From positions 1 to 64,000 of the forward strand of contig NZ_JARVRH010000024.1 in NCBI RefSeq assembly GCF_030209755.1: DNA of 64,000 nt, written 5' to 3'. The notes beneath the pieces are model-generated. The model saw only the letters and a program-made list of their open reading frames with translations, made no database searches and was not told where the DNA came from. The position numbers and the translations under genes are program-made. Source of the DNA: Arthrobacter sp. efr-133-TYG-118. Its GTDB lineage: Bacteria; Actinomycetota; Actinomycetes; Actinomycetales; Micrococcaceae. Below, in pieces: positions 50,079 through 59,001 of this stretch (position 1 is its first letter; the number at the start of each line of letters is the position of its first letter).

Positions 50079-50693
50079 ATGGAGTCTGCTCACTATTTCA
50101 GCGCACAGCCCGCGGGGCCGTTCACCCGCAAGTCCCTCACGGTGGAACTGGCCGGCGCGACCCGCCGACTCCAGACATCGGGCGGTATCTTCAGCCCCGA
50201 CGGGATCGACAAGGGAACAGCGATCCTGCTCTCCGAGGTTCCACCGCCGGCCCCGCAGGGAAATCTGTTGGACATCGGCTGCGGCTGGGGTCCCATTGCG
50301 TTGACGATGGGGCTCATGGCTCCACACGCCCGCGTCCACGCCGTTGATGTCAACGAGCGCTGCGTCACCTTGACCAACGAGAATGCCGCCCTGCTGGAGC
50401 TCGGGAATGTCACAGCGAGCCTGCCCGACGACGTCGACCCAGGCCTGACGTTCGACACCATCTGGTCAAACCCGCCCATCCGCATCGGCAAGGATGAACT
50501 CCACAGCCTGCTGCTCAGGTGGCTGCCGCGGCTCGCTCCGGGTGGAAACGCCTGGCTTGTGGTGCAGAAAAACCTTGGAGCGGACTCGCTTCAGCGGTGG
50601 CTTGCCGATACCCTCGATGCTTCCTTCTCGGTATCCCGGGAAAGTACGTCGAAATCCTTCCGCGTGCTCCGGATCAGGAAAGCGTCCCGCTAG
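50079..50693 (+). CDS. Class I SAM-dependent methyltransferase, RsmC/RlmG type
   Basis: A 204-residue Rossmann-fold methyltransferase. The SAM site is LLDIGCGWGPIALTMGL (motif I), and the catalytic NPP motif reads TIWSNPPIRIGKD, as in enzymes that methylate exocyclic amines of guanine in rRNA. It corresponds to the catalytic C-terminal half of E. coli RsmC, the common short form in actinobacteria. ATG at 50079 begins the family sequence MESAHYFSAQPAGPF. The last 20 bases overlap the end of the convergent dapF gene. The exact rRNA target is inferred. Confidence 0.9.
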   Translation: MESAHYFSAQPAGPFTRKSLTVELAGATRRLQTSGGIFSPDGIDKGTAILLSEVPPPAPQGNLLDIGCGWGPIALTMGLMAPHARVHAVDVNERCVTLTNENAALLELGNVTASLPDDVDPGLTFDTIWSNPPIRIGKDELHSLLLRWLPRLAPGGNAWLVVQKNLGADSLQRWLADTLDASFSVSRESTSKSFRVLRIRKASR

Positions 50694-51642
50694 CGACAAT
50701 CACGGCCGGGCCGCTGAGCTCAACATGTTCACGGCCGCTTTCTCCCGGGAAGAACCGCACGCCGACGACGCCGCCCGGCACCTTGACGCGCCACGTGTCG
50801 GGAGCGCCTTCCCCGGCCCAGTGGCGGATGGCGACGGCGGCCGCGCAGGCACCGGTGCCGCACGATTGGGTCTCACCGACGCCGCGTTCGTGGACTCGCA
50901 TGGTGATGTTGCCTACGCCGTCGTGAACGAGGGGCTCCGCGGGAACCACAAACTCGACGTTGGTGCCGTTGGCCGGCTTGGGATCGACGACGGGTGCCTT
51001 GAAGAGCTGCGTGGATTTGAGCTCTGAAAGTTCGGCCAATGCCACGACCGTGTGCGGGTTGCCCATGCTGACGGAAAGGGCTGGCCGGGCGACTTCCAGT
51101 CCGTCGGCGCTGACGAGGGAGTCCATCGCCTTGCTGGTGGCATCCTTGGGGAAAATGAACTCCCAAGGACCCATGTCCACTGCATAGCCCTCAGAGGTCC
51201 GCACGATCTTCTTGATGCCGCCGCGCGTCCCGATGGTCAGGGAATCACCAGCGTTGAGCGCGACAAGACCTTGCTCGATCAGGAATTGGACGAAGACCCG
51301 GACGCCGTTGCCGCACATCTCGGACAAAGAACCGTCGCCGTTCCGGTAATCCATGAACCACTCCGCATCGGAGTCCGCTTCGAGCAGCTGGAGGCCTTCG
51401 GGCAGGAATCGCGAAGGGACTGCTCGGATGAGCCCGTCCCCGCCGATGCCCAAGTGGCGGTCGCATAGCGCCGCGACCTGCTCCGGAGAAATCTGGTGCG
51501 CGTCTTCGGGGTCCGCGATGAGGACGAAGTCGTTGCCCGTACCGTGCCCCTTGGAGAAGGACAGTCCGTGAAGACCGGAGGCGGGGACGGCACCGCCGGC
51601 AGCGGCAGGCTGCGGGGCGGAAAATGCAAGGGTTTCATCCAT
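50674..51642 (-). CDS. dapF: Diaminopimelate epimerase
   Basis: Converts LL- to meso-diaminopimelate for lysine and peptidoglycan. The 322-residue protein has both active-site cysteines: EMCGNGVRVFVQF and QSCGTGACAAAVA, and the N-terminal SFSKGHGTGNDFVLI. About 25 low-complexity residues precede that motif. It follows miaA by 31 bases and overlaps the convergent methyltransferase by 20 bases. If the peptide synthetase in this window uses lysine, this is one of its supply genes, though it is also a housekeeping one. Confidence 0.97.
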   Translation of the reverse strand: MDETLAFSAPQPAAAGGAVPASGLHGLSFSKGHGTGNDFVLIADPEDAHQISPEQVAALCDRHLGIGGDGLIRAVPSRFLPEGLQLLEADSDAEWFMDYRNGDGSLSEMCGNGVRVFVQFLIEQGLVALNAGDSLTIGTRGGIKKIVRTSEGYAVDMGPWEFIFPKDATSKAMDSLVSADGLEVARPALSVSMGNPHTVVALAELSELKSTQLFKAPVVDPKPANGTNVEFVVPAEPLVHDGVGNITMRVHERGVGETQSCGTGACAAAVAIRHWAGEGAPDTWRVKVPGGVVGVRFFPGESGREHVELSGPAVIVASGTLS

Positions 51643-51673
51643 GGCTCAAGGCTACCTGCACTAGGGGTTGCGC

Positions 51674-52615
51674 CTAAATCACCGACGCCGGGCTCGCGCA
51701 GATTTCTGCGGCTTTGGCCACCAAATCCGGATCCTGCCAGTCAAGCCAGTGGATCCGGGGGTCGGCCCGGAACCAGGTGAGCTGGCGGCGCGCGAATTGC
51801 CGGGTGGCCACGATGGTTTCTTCGGCCGCGGTAGCCGTGTCGGACTCGCCGTCGAGGACCCGCAGGAACTGGGCATATCCCAGCGCCCGCGATGCGGTCT
51901 TCCCTTGTCGCAGTCCGGCAGCGTCCAGCCACGCGACCTCTTCAAGGAGTCCGGCGTCGACCATCCCCAGGACGCGCTCGGCCAATCGCCCGCGCAGTAC
52001 TCCGCGGTCGACGTCGAGCCCTACCTGCACGGCCGGCTGGAAGTACTCGCGCTTCGGCATGAAGGAGCTGAACGGACGCCCCGTGAGCTCGAAGACTTCC
52101 AGCGCGCGGATGACGCGGCGGGCGTCACCGAGCCTTCCGGCAGAAACGGGGTCGACGTGTTGCAGGCGTTCCTGGAGGCCCGGAAGACCAGATGTTTCGT
52201 GCTCCCGCTCCAGCCGCTGCCGTACGCCGGGGTCCGTGCCGGGAAATTCCAGGACGTCCAACGCTGCCCGGACGTAAAGTCCGGAGCCGCCCACCAGGAT
52301 GGCACGCTTCCCGCGGCTATGGATGTCTCCAATGGCGGCGCGGCAGTCGGCCTGGAAAGCGGAGACGCTGGCTTCCTCGGTGACATCCATGGTGTCCAGC
52401 AGGTGGTGGGGTACTCCCCTGCGTTCAGGGACGCTGATCTTGGCCGTGCCGATATCCATTCCGCGATAGAACTGCATGGCGTCGGCGTTGATGACCTCGC
52501 CGTCGATCGCGAGGGCGAGACGGACGGCGAGATCGGACTTACCGGATCCGGTGGGTCCGACGACGGCGATCACGGGCGGATTCGGATCCGCTGATCCGGC
52601 CGGTACTGCTGGCAT
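51674..52615 (-). CDS. miaA: tRNA dimethylallyltransferase
   Basis: Adds the dimethylallyl group to A37 of tRNAs reading UNN codons. The 313 residues begin with a P-loop VVGPTGSGKSDLAVRLA and contain DAMQFYRGMDIGTAK and VPHHLLD, the substrate and tRNA contact regions. It begins 6 bases after the miaB stop, so the two successive enzymes of ms2i6A synthesis are cotranscribed. Normal length. Confidence 0.97.
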   Translation of the reverse strand: MPAVPAGSADPNPPVIAVVGPTGSGKSDLAVRLALAIDGEVINADAMQFYRGMDIGTAKISVPERRGVPHHLLDTMDVTEEASVSAFQADCRAAIGDIHSRGKRAILVGGSGLYVRAALDVLEFPGTDPGVRQRLEREHETSGLPGLQERLQHVDPVSAGRLGDARRVIRALEVFELTGRPFSSFMPKREYFQPAVQVGLDVDRGVLRGRLAERVLGMVDAGLLEEVAWLDAAGLRQGKTASRALGYAQFLRVLDGESDTATAAEETIVATRQFARRQLTWFRADPRIHWLDWQDPDLVAKAAEICASPASVI

Positions 52616-52621
52616 GTCGGA

Positions 52622-54196
52622 CTAGCCGTGCCGCGCGGGGAGCGACGGCATGCCGAGGGAGACGCCCTTTTGACCTGTGGCAGCGCCGGCACCCGGTGCC
52701 GGAGCGCCGCAGGAGTCCGCCAGCGAGCGGTCCCAAGCGTCGCCGGCACGGGAGCGCCTCAAGCTGTAGTCCGCTGTCGTCGCCGGATCTGAGACGAGGT
52801 GGAAGGCAGCAGCCCCGGTGATCGTCACGGTGACGAAGTCGCCAGGCCGTGGGGTCTCTGCGCCTTCGGGCACGGAGAAGTGCACCAGCCTCTGGTCCTG
52901 CGAGCGGCCGGACAAGCGATGCGTTTCCTCGGCTTTGCGCCCGGACTGGGCCGTGACGAGGAGTTCGACCCGGCGTCCGAGCTGTTTCGCGTTCTCCTCG
53001 GCCGCGATGCGGTCCTGCAATGCCGTCAGCCGCTCATAGCGTTCCTGGACAACGGCCTTGGGGAGCTGTTCCGGAAGGTCCGCGGCGGGGGTGCCTGGGC
53101 GCTTGGAGTACTGGAAGGTGAAGGCTGAGGCGAAGCGTGACTTCTCGACGACGTCGAGCGTAGCTTGGAAGTCCTCTTCCGTCTCGCCGGGGAAGCCCAC
53201 GATGATGTCGGTGGTGATCGCGGCGTGCGGAATCTTGTCACGGACCTTGTCCAGGATGCCCAGGAACTTCGTGGAGCGGTACGAGCGGCGCATGTCCTTG
53301 AGCACCTTGTCCGAGCCGGACTGGAGGGGCATGTGCAACTGCGGCATGACGTTGGGGGTCTCGGCCATCGCCTCGATGACGTCGTCGGTGAAGGCGGCCG
53401 GGTGCGGGCTCGTGAAGCGGACACGCTCAAGGCCCTCGATGTCACCGCAGGCGCGGAGCAGTTTGGAGAAAGCCAAGCGGTCCCCGAATTCCACGCCGTA
53501 GGAGTTCACATTCTGGCCGAGCAGGGTGACCTCGACGGCGCCGTCGTCCACCAACGCCTGGATTTCGGCCAGGATCTCGCCCGGACGGCGGTCCTTCTCC
53601 TTGCCACGCAGCGAAGGAACGATGCAGAACGTGCAGGTGTTGTTGCAGCCCACGGAGATGGAAACCCAGCCCGAGTACACGGAGTCGCGTTTGGTGGGCA
53701 AGGTGGATGGGAAGACGTCCAACGACTCCAGGATTTCCAGCTGTGCCTCGTTGTTGTGGCGGGCCCTGTCCAGCAAAGCCGGGAGCGCCCCCACATTGTG
53801 GGTACCGAACACGGCATCCACCCACGGAGCCTTGCGCACGATGGTTTCGCGATCCTTTTGCGCCAAGCATCCGCCCACGGCGATCTGCATGCCCGGATGG
53901 GCGGCCTTGACCTGTTTGAGTTCCCCGAGGTTGCCGTAAAGCTTGTTGTCGGCGTTCTCACGGACGGCGCAGGTATTGAAGACCACGACGTCGGCGACGC
54001 CGCCGTCGAAAGGCACGTATCCTGCATCCTCCAGGAGTCCTGCCATGCGCTCGGAGTCATGGACATTCATTTGGCAACCGAAGGTGCGGACCTGGTAGGT
54101 GCGCTTCACCCCGTGCTCGGGTGCGGGCTCGCTAACAGGGGCCGGAACGGGCTGCTGAACGGGGGCTGGTGCTGGTGCTGCGGAAGGGGAACTCAC
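52622..54196 (-). CDS. miaB: tRNA-2-methylthio-N6-dimethylallyladenosine synthase
   Basis: Radical SAM methylthiotransferase, 524 residues. The N-terminal UPF0004 domain has CQMNVHDSE and FNTCAVRENAD with auxiliary-cluster cysteines. The radical SAM motif is VGCNNTCTFCIVPSLRGKE (CX3CX2C). The TRAM domain lies near residues 405-465, followed by an unusual C-terminal tail of about 60 residues. GTG at 54196 is the chosen start; it gives a 30-residue Pro/Ala-rich lead before VKRTYQVRTFGCQMN, so a start nearer that motif is possible. miaA follows after 6 bases. Confidence 0.95.
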   Translation of the reverse strand: MSSPSAAPAPAPVQQPVPAPVSEPAPEHGVKRTYQVRTFGCQMNVHDSERMAGLLEDAGYVPFDGGVADVVVFNTCAVRENADNKLYGNLGELKQVKAAHPGMQIAVGGCLAQKDRETIVRKAPWVDAVFGTHNVGALPALLDRARHNNEAQLEILESLDVFPSTLPTKRDSVYSGWVSISVGCNNTCTFCIVPSLRGKEKDRRPGEILAEIQALVDDGAVEVTLLGQNVNSYGVEFGDRLAFSKLLRACGDIEGLERVRFTSPHPAAFTDDVIEAMAETPNVMPQLHMPLQSGSDKVLKDMRRSYRSTKFLGILDKVRDKIPHAAITTDIIVGFPGETEEDFQATLDVVEKSRFASAFTFQYSKRPGTPAADLPEQLPKAVVQERYERLTALQDRIAAEENAKQLGRRVELLVTAQSGRKAEETHRLSGRSQDQRLVHFSVPEGAETPRPGDFVTVTITGAAAFHLVSDPATTADYSLRRSRAGDAWDRSLADSCGAPAPGAGAATGQKGVSLGMPSLPARHG

Positions 54197-54218
54197 CAAT
54201 CTAGGGTAGCCCCTCGGA

Positions 54219-55460
54219 CTAGTACCAGTTGAAGCCCATCTCATGCTGCCAAGCGTTACAGGGGGAACCGTAACGGTCGCGGATGTAGCCGAGGCCCCAA
54301 TCGATCTGGGTCCGGTAGTTGCTGAGCCAGTCGCTGCCTGCCGAATAGTACTTGTCCGGCGGCAACGCCTGCGCAACACCGTAGGCACCGCTGCTGGGAT
54401 TGGTGGCATCCGTCATCCAGCTTGATTCCTGGGTCCATAGCAGGGACAGACACTGCATTTGGTCCTGGCCCCAGCCGTAGGCGCCGAGCCGGGAGGACGC
54501 ATATTGCCGTGCACCTGCCGGGTCGTTGACGACGTTTCCTCCGCCACCGCCTCCCCCGCCTCCGAAGCCGCCGCCTCCGCCGCTGCTGATGGGCGGCTGG
54601 ACGGGTTGCTGGGCTTGCTGGGCTCTGTTGGCTGCTGCCGCGGCGTCGGCTTCCGCTTGGCGCTGCGCCGCCTCCCTCTTGGCTTCCTGGGCAGCCTGAT
54701 AGGCGGCAAGCGCCACCTGGCCTTCCTGGTATTTCTGCGCAACCGCGGCAGAAGTGGAGGTCAAGGTCGCGAGCTGAGCGACCATGGTCTTTCGCTGGCC
54801 GTCCGTGGCGGCAACGCTGTCCTCGGCGGCGCGCCTGGCGGACTCTGCGGCCTGGGCCTTTGCCGCGGCGTCGCTGTCCAACTGCGCCAAGACATCGCGG
54901 GCAGCTTGTTCCTGCGCGGTTGCGGCGGCGGATGCCTGGGAAGCGCTCAGGGCATCATCGTGCAGCTTCGCCGTCCGATCGAGGACCCTGTTCAGCAAAG
55001 CGAAATTTTGGATGTTGTCTGGCGCGATGGCGGCATTCGCGAGGGACCAGGGCCCGGGATCGAAGCCGCCTGACTCGTATGCCTTGACAACCAGGGACGA
55101 GGTGGCCTTCTTCAATGAATCCGCTTTTGCCTTGGCCTGTTGGGACGCTTCAGCCAGTTTCTGGGTGACTGCCTGCTGATGCTGCAGCGCGTCATGGGCC
55201 TTCGCGTACTCAGTTCCCGCTTTGATGGCTGCCGCGCCTAGCTCGCCGGACTTCTGTTGAAGGCCGGCCAATAACTGGTTGATGCGGTCCACTTCGGCAC
55301 TTGCGGCAGCCTCGTTCCCCTGGGCCTGCTGTACCTCCGCCCAGCTCGGATAGCCCGACGGCGGGGCATCGTCGTCCGCGGAAGCCGGGCTTGCCTGGAG
55401 AAGCGACGCGACAAGCAAGGGCACAATGATTGCCGAAAGCCGTAACGACAACGGATTCAT
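54219..55460 (-). CDS. Secreted coiled-coil protein with lytic transglycosylase-like C-terminal domain
   Basis: A 413-residue exported protein. A signal peptide (LSLRLSAIIVPLLVASLLQA, cleavage near ASA-DD at about residue 29) precedes a long Ala/Gln/Lys-rich coiled coil (about 45-285), then a Pro/Gln and poly-Gly linker (about 290-320), and a C-terminal domain of about 95 residues resembling the aggregation-promoting-factor/transglycosylase-like fold (LSLLWTQESSW with a candidate catalytic Glu, then SSGAYGVAQALP). It probably acts on peptidoglycan, with the coiled coil as regulator, like NlpC- or FtsEX-associated hydrolases. Its stop is 22 bases before the miaB start. Catalytic activity is not established. 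Confidence 0.85.
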   Translation of the reverse strand: MNPLSLRLSAIIVPLLVASLLQASPASADDDAPPSGYPSWAEVQQAQGNEAAASAEVDRINQLLAGLQQKSGELGAAAIKAGTEYAKAHDALQHQQAVTQKLAEASQQAKAKADSLKKATSSLVVKAYESGGFDPGPWSLANAAIAPDNIQNFALLNRVLDRTAKLHDDALSASQASAAATAQEQAARDVLAQLDSDAAAKAQAAESARRAAEDSVAATDGQRKTMVAQLATLTSTSAAVAQKYQEGQVALAAYQAAQEAKREAAQRQAEADAAAAANRAQQAQQPVQPPISSGGGGGFGGGGGGGGGNVVNDPAGARQYASSRLGAYGWGQDQMQCLSLLWTQESSWMTDATNPSSGAYGVAQALPPDKYYSAGSDWLSNYRTQIDWGLGYIRDRYGSPCNAWQHEMGFNWY

Positions 55461-55589
55461 TGGATCTGACCTGCTTCCCAACTCGGAACACTAGTCCAGA
55501 ACCTTAGCCGACGGCCACCAAGAAGCCACCTAAACCCGCCGCCCGGGACAAGACTCACAGGCAGCTCTCAGTTTCCCGGGCGACGTCGC

Positions 55590-56207
55590 CTAGCCGATGT
55601 CATCTGCTTCAGGACCACCGTGCGCCCCGGCACTGTGGGACTCCGGCTGCCCTGCCAAGGCTTCGTCCAAGACCTCCCCAACAATCCGGAACGCCGCCGA
55701 TGGTTGGTAGCCCTTGCGGGCAAGCATCGACGCGAGCCGCCGGGTTTGCTTGTCGCGCTCGGTCCTGTCGGAAAGGTCTGTTCCAGCCCTCAGACGGCGC
55801 GCGACCAGGTCCCTGGCCGCGGTGCGCTCGTCGTCATCGCTCACCTGCGCGAGGGCCTTCTCGGCCGTTTCGGCGTCGATGCCTTTGTCCGCCAATTCGC
55901 GCCGCAAGGCACCCCGGGCGAGTTTCCTCGACTGTGCACGGCTGCGGACCCACATCTCGGCGAAATCGGCGTCATCAATGAGCCGGACTTCCTCGAAGCG
56001 GTCCAACACGGCTTCGGCCACATCATCCGGCACACTCCGCTCAGCCAGCTTGCGCGCAAGCTGGAGCCTGCTCTTGGGCGAATTGGTGAGTTGGCGGAGC
56101 ACAATGGCCCGGGCAACTGCTTCCGGATTGGCTTCAGGGTCTGCTGCTACGGACGAATCCGCAGACGGACCCCAGGACCGGGAATGGCCCTGGCGCTTAG
56201 CCGTCAA
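55590..56207 (-). CDS. recX: Regulatory protein RecX
   Basis: A 205-residue helical protein that caps RecA filaments and restrains recombinase activity. Three-helix repeats typical of RecX are visible: RAIVLRQLTNSPKSRLQLAR, then VLDRFEEVRLIDDADFAEMW and RGALRRELADKGID. The ATG overlaps the end of recA by 11 bases, so the inhibitor is made with the recombinase under the same SOS promoter. The first 25 residues are not conserved. Confidence 0.95.
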   Translation of the reverse strand: MTAKRQGHSRSWGPSADSSVAADPEANPEAVARAIVLRQLTNSPKSRLQLARKLAERSVPDDVAEAVLDRFEEVRLIDDADFAEMWVRSRAQSRKLARGALRRELADKGIDAETAEKALAQVSDDDERTAARDLVARRLRAGTDLSDRTERDKQTRRLASMLARKGYQPSAAFRIVGEVLDEALAGQPESHSAGAHGGPEADDIG

Positions 56208-57246
56208 CGGCCTTCAGCTTCGGAGATTTCTCGGCTTCGGCAGGCTTGACTACTCCGACACCAAGCTTTTCCTTGATGAGCCGTTCGAGGTCCGCGGCCA
56301 ACTCCGGGTTGTCCCGCAGGAAGCGGCGGGAGTTCTCCATGCCCTGCCCCAGCTGGTCACCGTCATAGGTGAACCATGAACCGGACTTCTTGATGATGCC
56401 GTGCTCGACGCCCATGTCGATGATGCCGCCCTCACGGGAGATGCCCTGGCCGTAGATGATGTCGAACTCCGCGATCTTGAAGGGCGGAGCCATCTTGTTC
56501 TTGACGATCTTGGCCTTGGTGCGGTTACCTACCGAATCCGCGCCTTCCTTCAGCGTCTGGATGCGTCGGACGTCGATGCGGATGGAGGCATAGAACTTGA
56601 GGGCCTTACCACCGGTGGTTGTTTCCGGGGAACCGAAGAAGACGCCGATCTTCTCACGGAGCTGGTTGATGAAGATAGCGGTCGTCTTGGTCTGGCTCAG
56701 CCGGCCGGTGATCTTACGCAGGGCCTGGCTCATGAGACGTGCCTGGAGGCCGACGTGGGAGTCACCCATTTCGCCTTCGATTTCAGCGCGGGGAACCAAA
56801 GCGGCGACGGAGTCGATCACGATGACGTCCAAGGAACCTGAGCCGATCAGCATGTCCATGATCTCAAGCGCCTGCTCACCCGTGTCCGGCTGCGAAACCA
56901 GTAGCGCGTCGGTATCGACGCCCAGTTTTGCCGCGTACTCGGGGTCGAGGGCGTGCTCGGCGTCGATGAAGGCTGCGATGCCGCCCTGGCGCTGGGCGTT
57001 CGCCACCGCGTGAAGCGCGACGGTGGTCTTACCGGAGGATTCCGGACCGTAGATCTCGACGACACGGCCACGAGGCAACCCGCCAATGCCAAGAGCGACG
57101 TCCAAGGCGATGGAACCGGTCGGAATGACCTCGATCGGCGCCCGGACTTCGTCCCCAAGGCGCATGACCGAGCCCTTGCCGAATTGCTTGTCGATCTGGG
57201 CAAGCGCTGCCTCGAGCGCCTTCTCACGATCCTGATTTGCCGCCAT
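56197..57246 (-). CDS. recA: Recombinase RecA
   Basis: A 349-residue ATP-dependent recombinase and LexA coprotease. Walker A is YGPESSGKTTVALHA (near residue 66), Walker B ends LDVIVIDSVAALVP, and the signature ALKFYASIRIDVRR is present. No intein interrupts it. ATG at 57246 gives the normal N-terminus AANQDREKALEAALAQIDKQ. An SOS box lies 190 bases upstream, and recX follows with an 11-base overlap. Confidence 0.99.
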   Translation of the reverse strand: MAANQDREKALEAALAQIDKQFGKGSVMRLGDEVRAPIEVIPTGSIALDVALGIGGLPRGRVVEIYGPESSGKTTVALHAVANAQRQGGIAAFIDAEHALDPEYAAKLGVDTDALLVSQPDTGEQALEIMDMLIGSGSLDVIVIDSVAALVPRAEIEGEMGDSHVGLQARLMSQALRKITGRLSQTKTTAIFINQLREKIGVFFGSPETTTGGKALKFYASIRIDVRRIQTLKEGADSVGNRTKAKIVKNKMAPPFKIAEFDIIYGQGISREGGIIDMGVEHGIIKKSGSWFTYDGDQLGQGMENSRRFLRDNPELAADLERLIKEKLGVGVVKPAEAEKSPKLKAVDG

Positions 57247-57436
57247 GGTTCACACCTCTGATGCTTTCTCGCTGTGGACTGGCCTGAACGGCCGCTTTCC
57301 TGTCTCATCCGACGCTAGTACGAGCCGCTGACAATCTTGTGTGCGACTTCGTCTATGTGGAAAACCACAGGATCCGAATGATGCGAAAAATGGTCCGCTA
57401 GGGTCAATTTTCCTCTGAAAGGAGCATAGCCTCATC

Positions 57437-57452
57437 CGAACAGATATTCGAA
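57437..57452 (-). promoter_or_regulatory. LexA (SOS) box ahead of recA
   Basis: CGAAC-AGAT-ATTCG (57437-57450, followed by AA) has the same half-sites as the box ahead of the radical SAM gene. It lies in the 240-base gap between recA and the DUF3046 gene. LexA control of recA is established in bacteria; the match is by eye. Confidence 0.8.
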
Positions 57453-57486
57453 CAAATTTGCGGGCGTGTCCGCCAGAAACCGGAAG

Positions 57487-57729
57487 TCAGAACGTTCCGG
57501 CCGCTTTGTCCGCGGGCTTGATGTCCCTGCCGAGCCGTCGCTCCGGAGGAACGTCCTGGACGTCGCACAGGGCAAGCCAGACGTCGCGGGGGCTGTAGCC
57601 CGCTGCCAAGGCGTCGTCTGCCGTACGGCCGCCGACGCCGGCCAATACAAGGGAGCTGCTGAGGACCCGGGAGTATCCAGCCCCGAATTCATCGTCCATC
57701 AGCCGCCAGAAGTCACTGATCCGCACCAA
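57487..57729 (-). CDS. DUF3046 domain protein
   Basis: An 80-residue basic-acidic small protein beginning VRISDFWRLMDDEFGAGYSR, the DUF3046 pattern, followed by GRTADDALAAGYSPRDVWLA and CDVQDVPPERR. This family is found immediately upstream of recA in most actinobacteria, as here, but its function is unknown. It lies upstream of the recA SOS box, so it is transcribed separately or reads through. It diverges from the MarR gene, 38 bases away. Confidence 0.9.
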   Translation of the reverse strand: MVRISDFWRLMDDEFGAGYSRVLSSSLVLAGVGGRTADDALAAGYSPRDVWLALCDVQDVPPERRLGRDIKPADKAAGTF

Positions 57730-57767
57730 TAGAGTCTCTCATGGGAGCGGACTCTAGAATGGTTGTC

Positions 57768-58265
57768 ATGAGCAACACTTCCGACGACGCGCCAGAGATG
57801 GTGGAGGCAGGCGACAACGTCGACGCCGCCCTCCAGCAGGTGGAACACCAGCTGAGCATGTTCTGGCGACGCGCCCGATCGCTGTCCCACCAGTTATCCC
57901 GCCAGGTCCATCCCGACATGGAACCAGCCGCTTACGGACTGCTGTCGATCATCCGCAAGGAGGGTCCCATCCGACTCACGGAGCTTGCCTCGTGTATCGG
58001 CGTCGGGAAGCCCTCGGTGAGCCGCCAGATCGCGTTCCTCGAGAGCATCGGCATGGTCTACAAAGAAGCCGACCCCCAGGATGGCCGCGCACAATCGATC
58101 CGGCTCACCCCCAAGGGCGAAGAAAAGATGCACCAGGTCCAGGACGCACGCCGGCAGGTATTCCGGGAACGCCTGGGCGAGTGGCCGCTGGAAGAAATCC
58201 AGACGCTGGCTGACTACATTGAACGGCTCAACGCGGCCTACGGCGAAGGAACCGGCAAGGACTGA
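57768..58265 (+). CDS. MarR family transcriptional regulator
   Basis: A 165-residue winged-helix regulator. The DNA-binding part is GPIRLTELASCIGVGKPSVS, then RQIAFLESIGMVYKEADPQD with the wing Asp-Gly-Arg (QDGRAQSIRLTPKG). A dimerisation helix pair flanks it. The start is uncertain among ATG codons at 57741, 57759 and 57768; the last gives the family-like beginning SNTSDDAPEM. Ligand and targets are unknown; no efflux pump is adjacent. A strong bidirectional terminator follows. Confidence 0.9.
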   Translation: MSNTSDDAPEMVEAGDNVDAALQQVEHQLSMFWRRARSLSHQLSRQVHPDMEPAAYGLLSIIRKEGPIRLTELASCIGVGKPSVSRQIAFLESIGMVYKEADPQDGRAQSIRLTPKGEEKMHQVQDARRQVFRERLGEWPLEEIQTLADYIERLNAAYGEGTGKD

Positions 58266-58285
58266 GCGCCAAGCCACAGAAGACC

Positions 58286-58323
58286 AAAGAAGGAGGGCCT
58301 CCAGATGGAGGCCCTCCTTCTTT
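58286..58323. terminator. Bidirectional intrinsic terminator
   Basis: AAAGAAGGAGGGCCTCC (58286-58302) and its exact complement (58307-58323) form a 17-bp perfect stem with an AGAT loop. The A tract on one side and T tract on the other make it a textbook terminator for both the MarR gene and the convergent clgR gene. Confidence 0.95.
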
Positions 58324-58416
58324 GCTTCAAGTATGTGCCGCTAATTCGGCGCAACAGATCCCTGCAGCGACGTGCTGGATCGTACTCCGGCAACTGGGTA
58401 CCGGAGCCAGGTCCGT

Positions 58417-58776
58417 CTAGCGGGCTCCGGAGAGCATGCCCTGGGTGAAATCGTCGTTCAGTTCGGCGCTGAGCTCGCGGTCGAGATCGCGGCCGTAGCG
58501 CTGCGCGAATTCCTGCGGGACGGTGTCCGGAACTGCGACGCCTTCGGCGACGGCAACCCGGTCACTGACCTCGCGGAGCATGCCGGACAACGGAACGTCC
58601 AGCGCCGAGCAGATCGAGGACAGCAGCTCTGAGGATGCTTCCTTCTGGCCGCGCTCAACTTCGCTCAGGTAGCCAAGGGAAACGCGGGCGCTGTGCGAGA
58701 CTTCGCGGAGCGTACGGCCCTGGCGCTGGCGGACATCGCGCAGGACATCACCAATTTCGTGACGCAGTACAACCAT
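58417..58776 (-). CDS. clgR: XRE-family transcriptional regulator ClgR
   Basis: A 119-residue regulator with a Cro/CI helix-turn-helix: GRTLREVSHSARVSLGYLSE followed by VERGQKEASSELLSSICSAL, essentially the ClgR signature. In actinobacteria ClgR activates clp protease and other stress genes and is itself degraded by Clp. The C-terminal residues LSGAR resemble a small nonpolar degradation tag. ATG at 58776 is supported by AGAAGGAG 6 bases upstream; longer starts at 58869 or 58974 are possible. It lies 225 bases downstream of cinA, in the same order as other actinobacteria (ftsK-pgsA-cinA-clgR). Confidence 0.92.
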   Translation of the reverse strand: MVVLRHEIGDVLRDVRQRQGRTLREVSHSARVSLGYLSEVERGQKEASSELLSSICSALDVPLSGMLREVSDRVAVAEGVAVPDTVPQEFAQRYGRDLDRELSAELNDDFTQGMLSGAR

Positions 58777-59001
58777 TTTGCGCTCCTTCTGTTCGCTCGG
58801 TGCCTTCTCGGCCAAGCCCACATCCTTCCAGCGGACAACGCCGTTTATGGATACGGGCTGCTTAACCATCTGTATCGCCTTGCTCCCTCGTGAGTCCGGT
58901 TCACCTTGCAGGTGCACCGGTTGTTTTCTACATCCTAGGCGCCCCGGCCATTCCGGGGCGACACAATGTAACAACTATTGGGCCGCTGTTTTTGTTCCCG
59001 G

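Noticed and set aside
58777..59001. A ClgR binding site in the clgR upstream region
   Set aside because: A GTTCGCT half-site occurs near 58791, but the matching GCGAAC half is missing at the right spacing.
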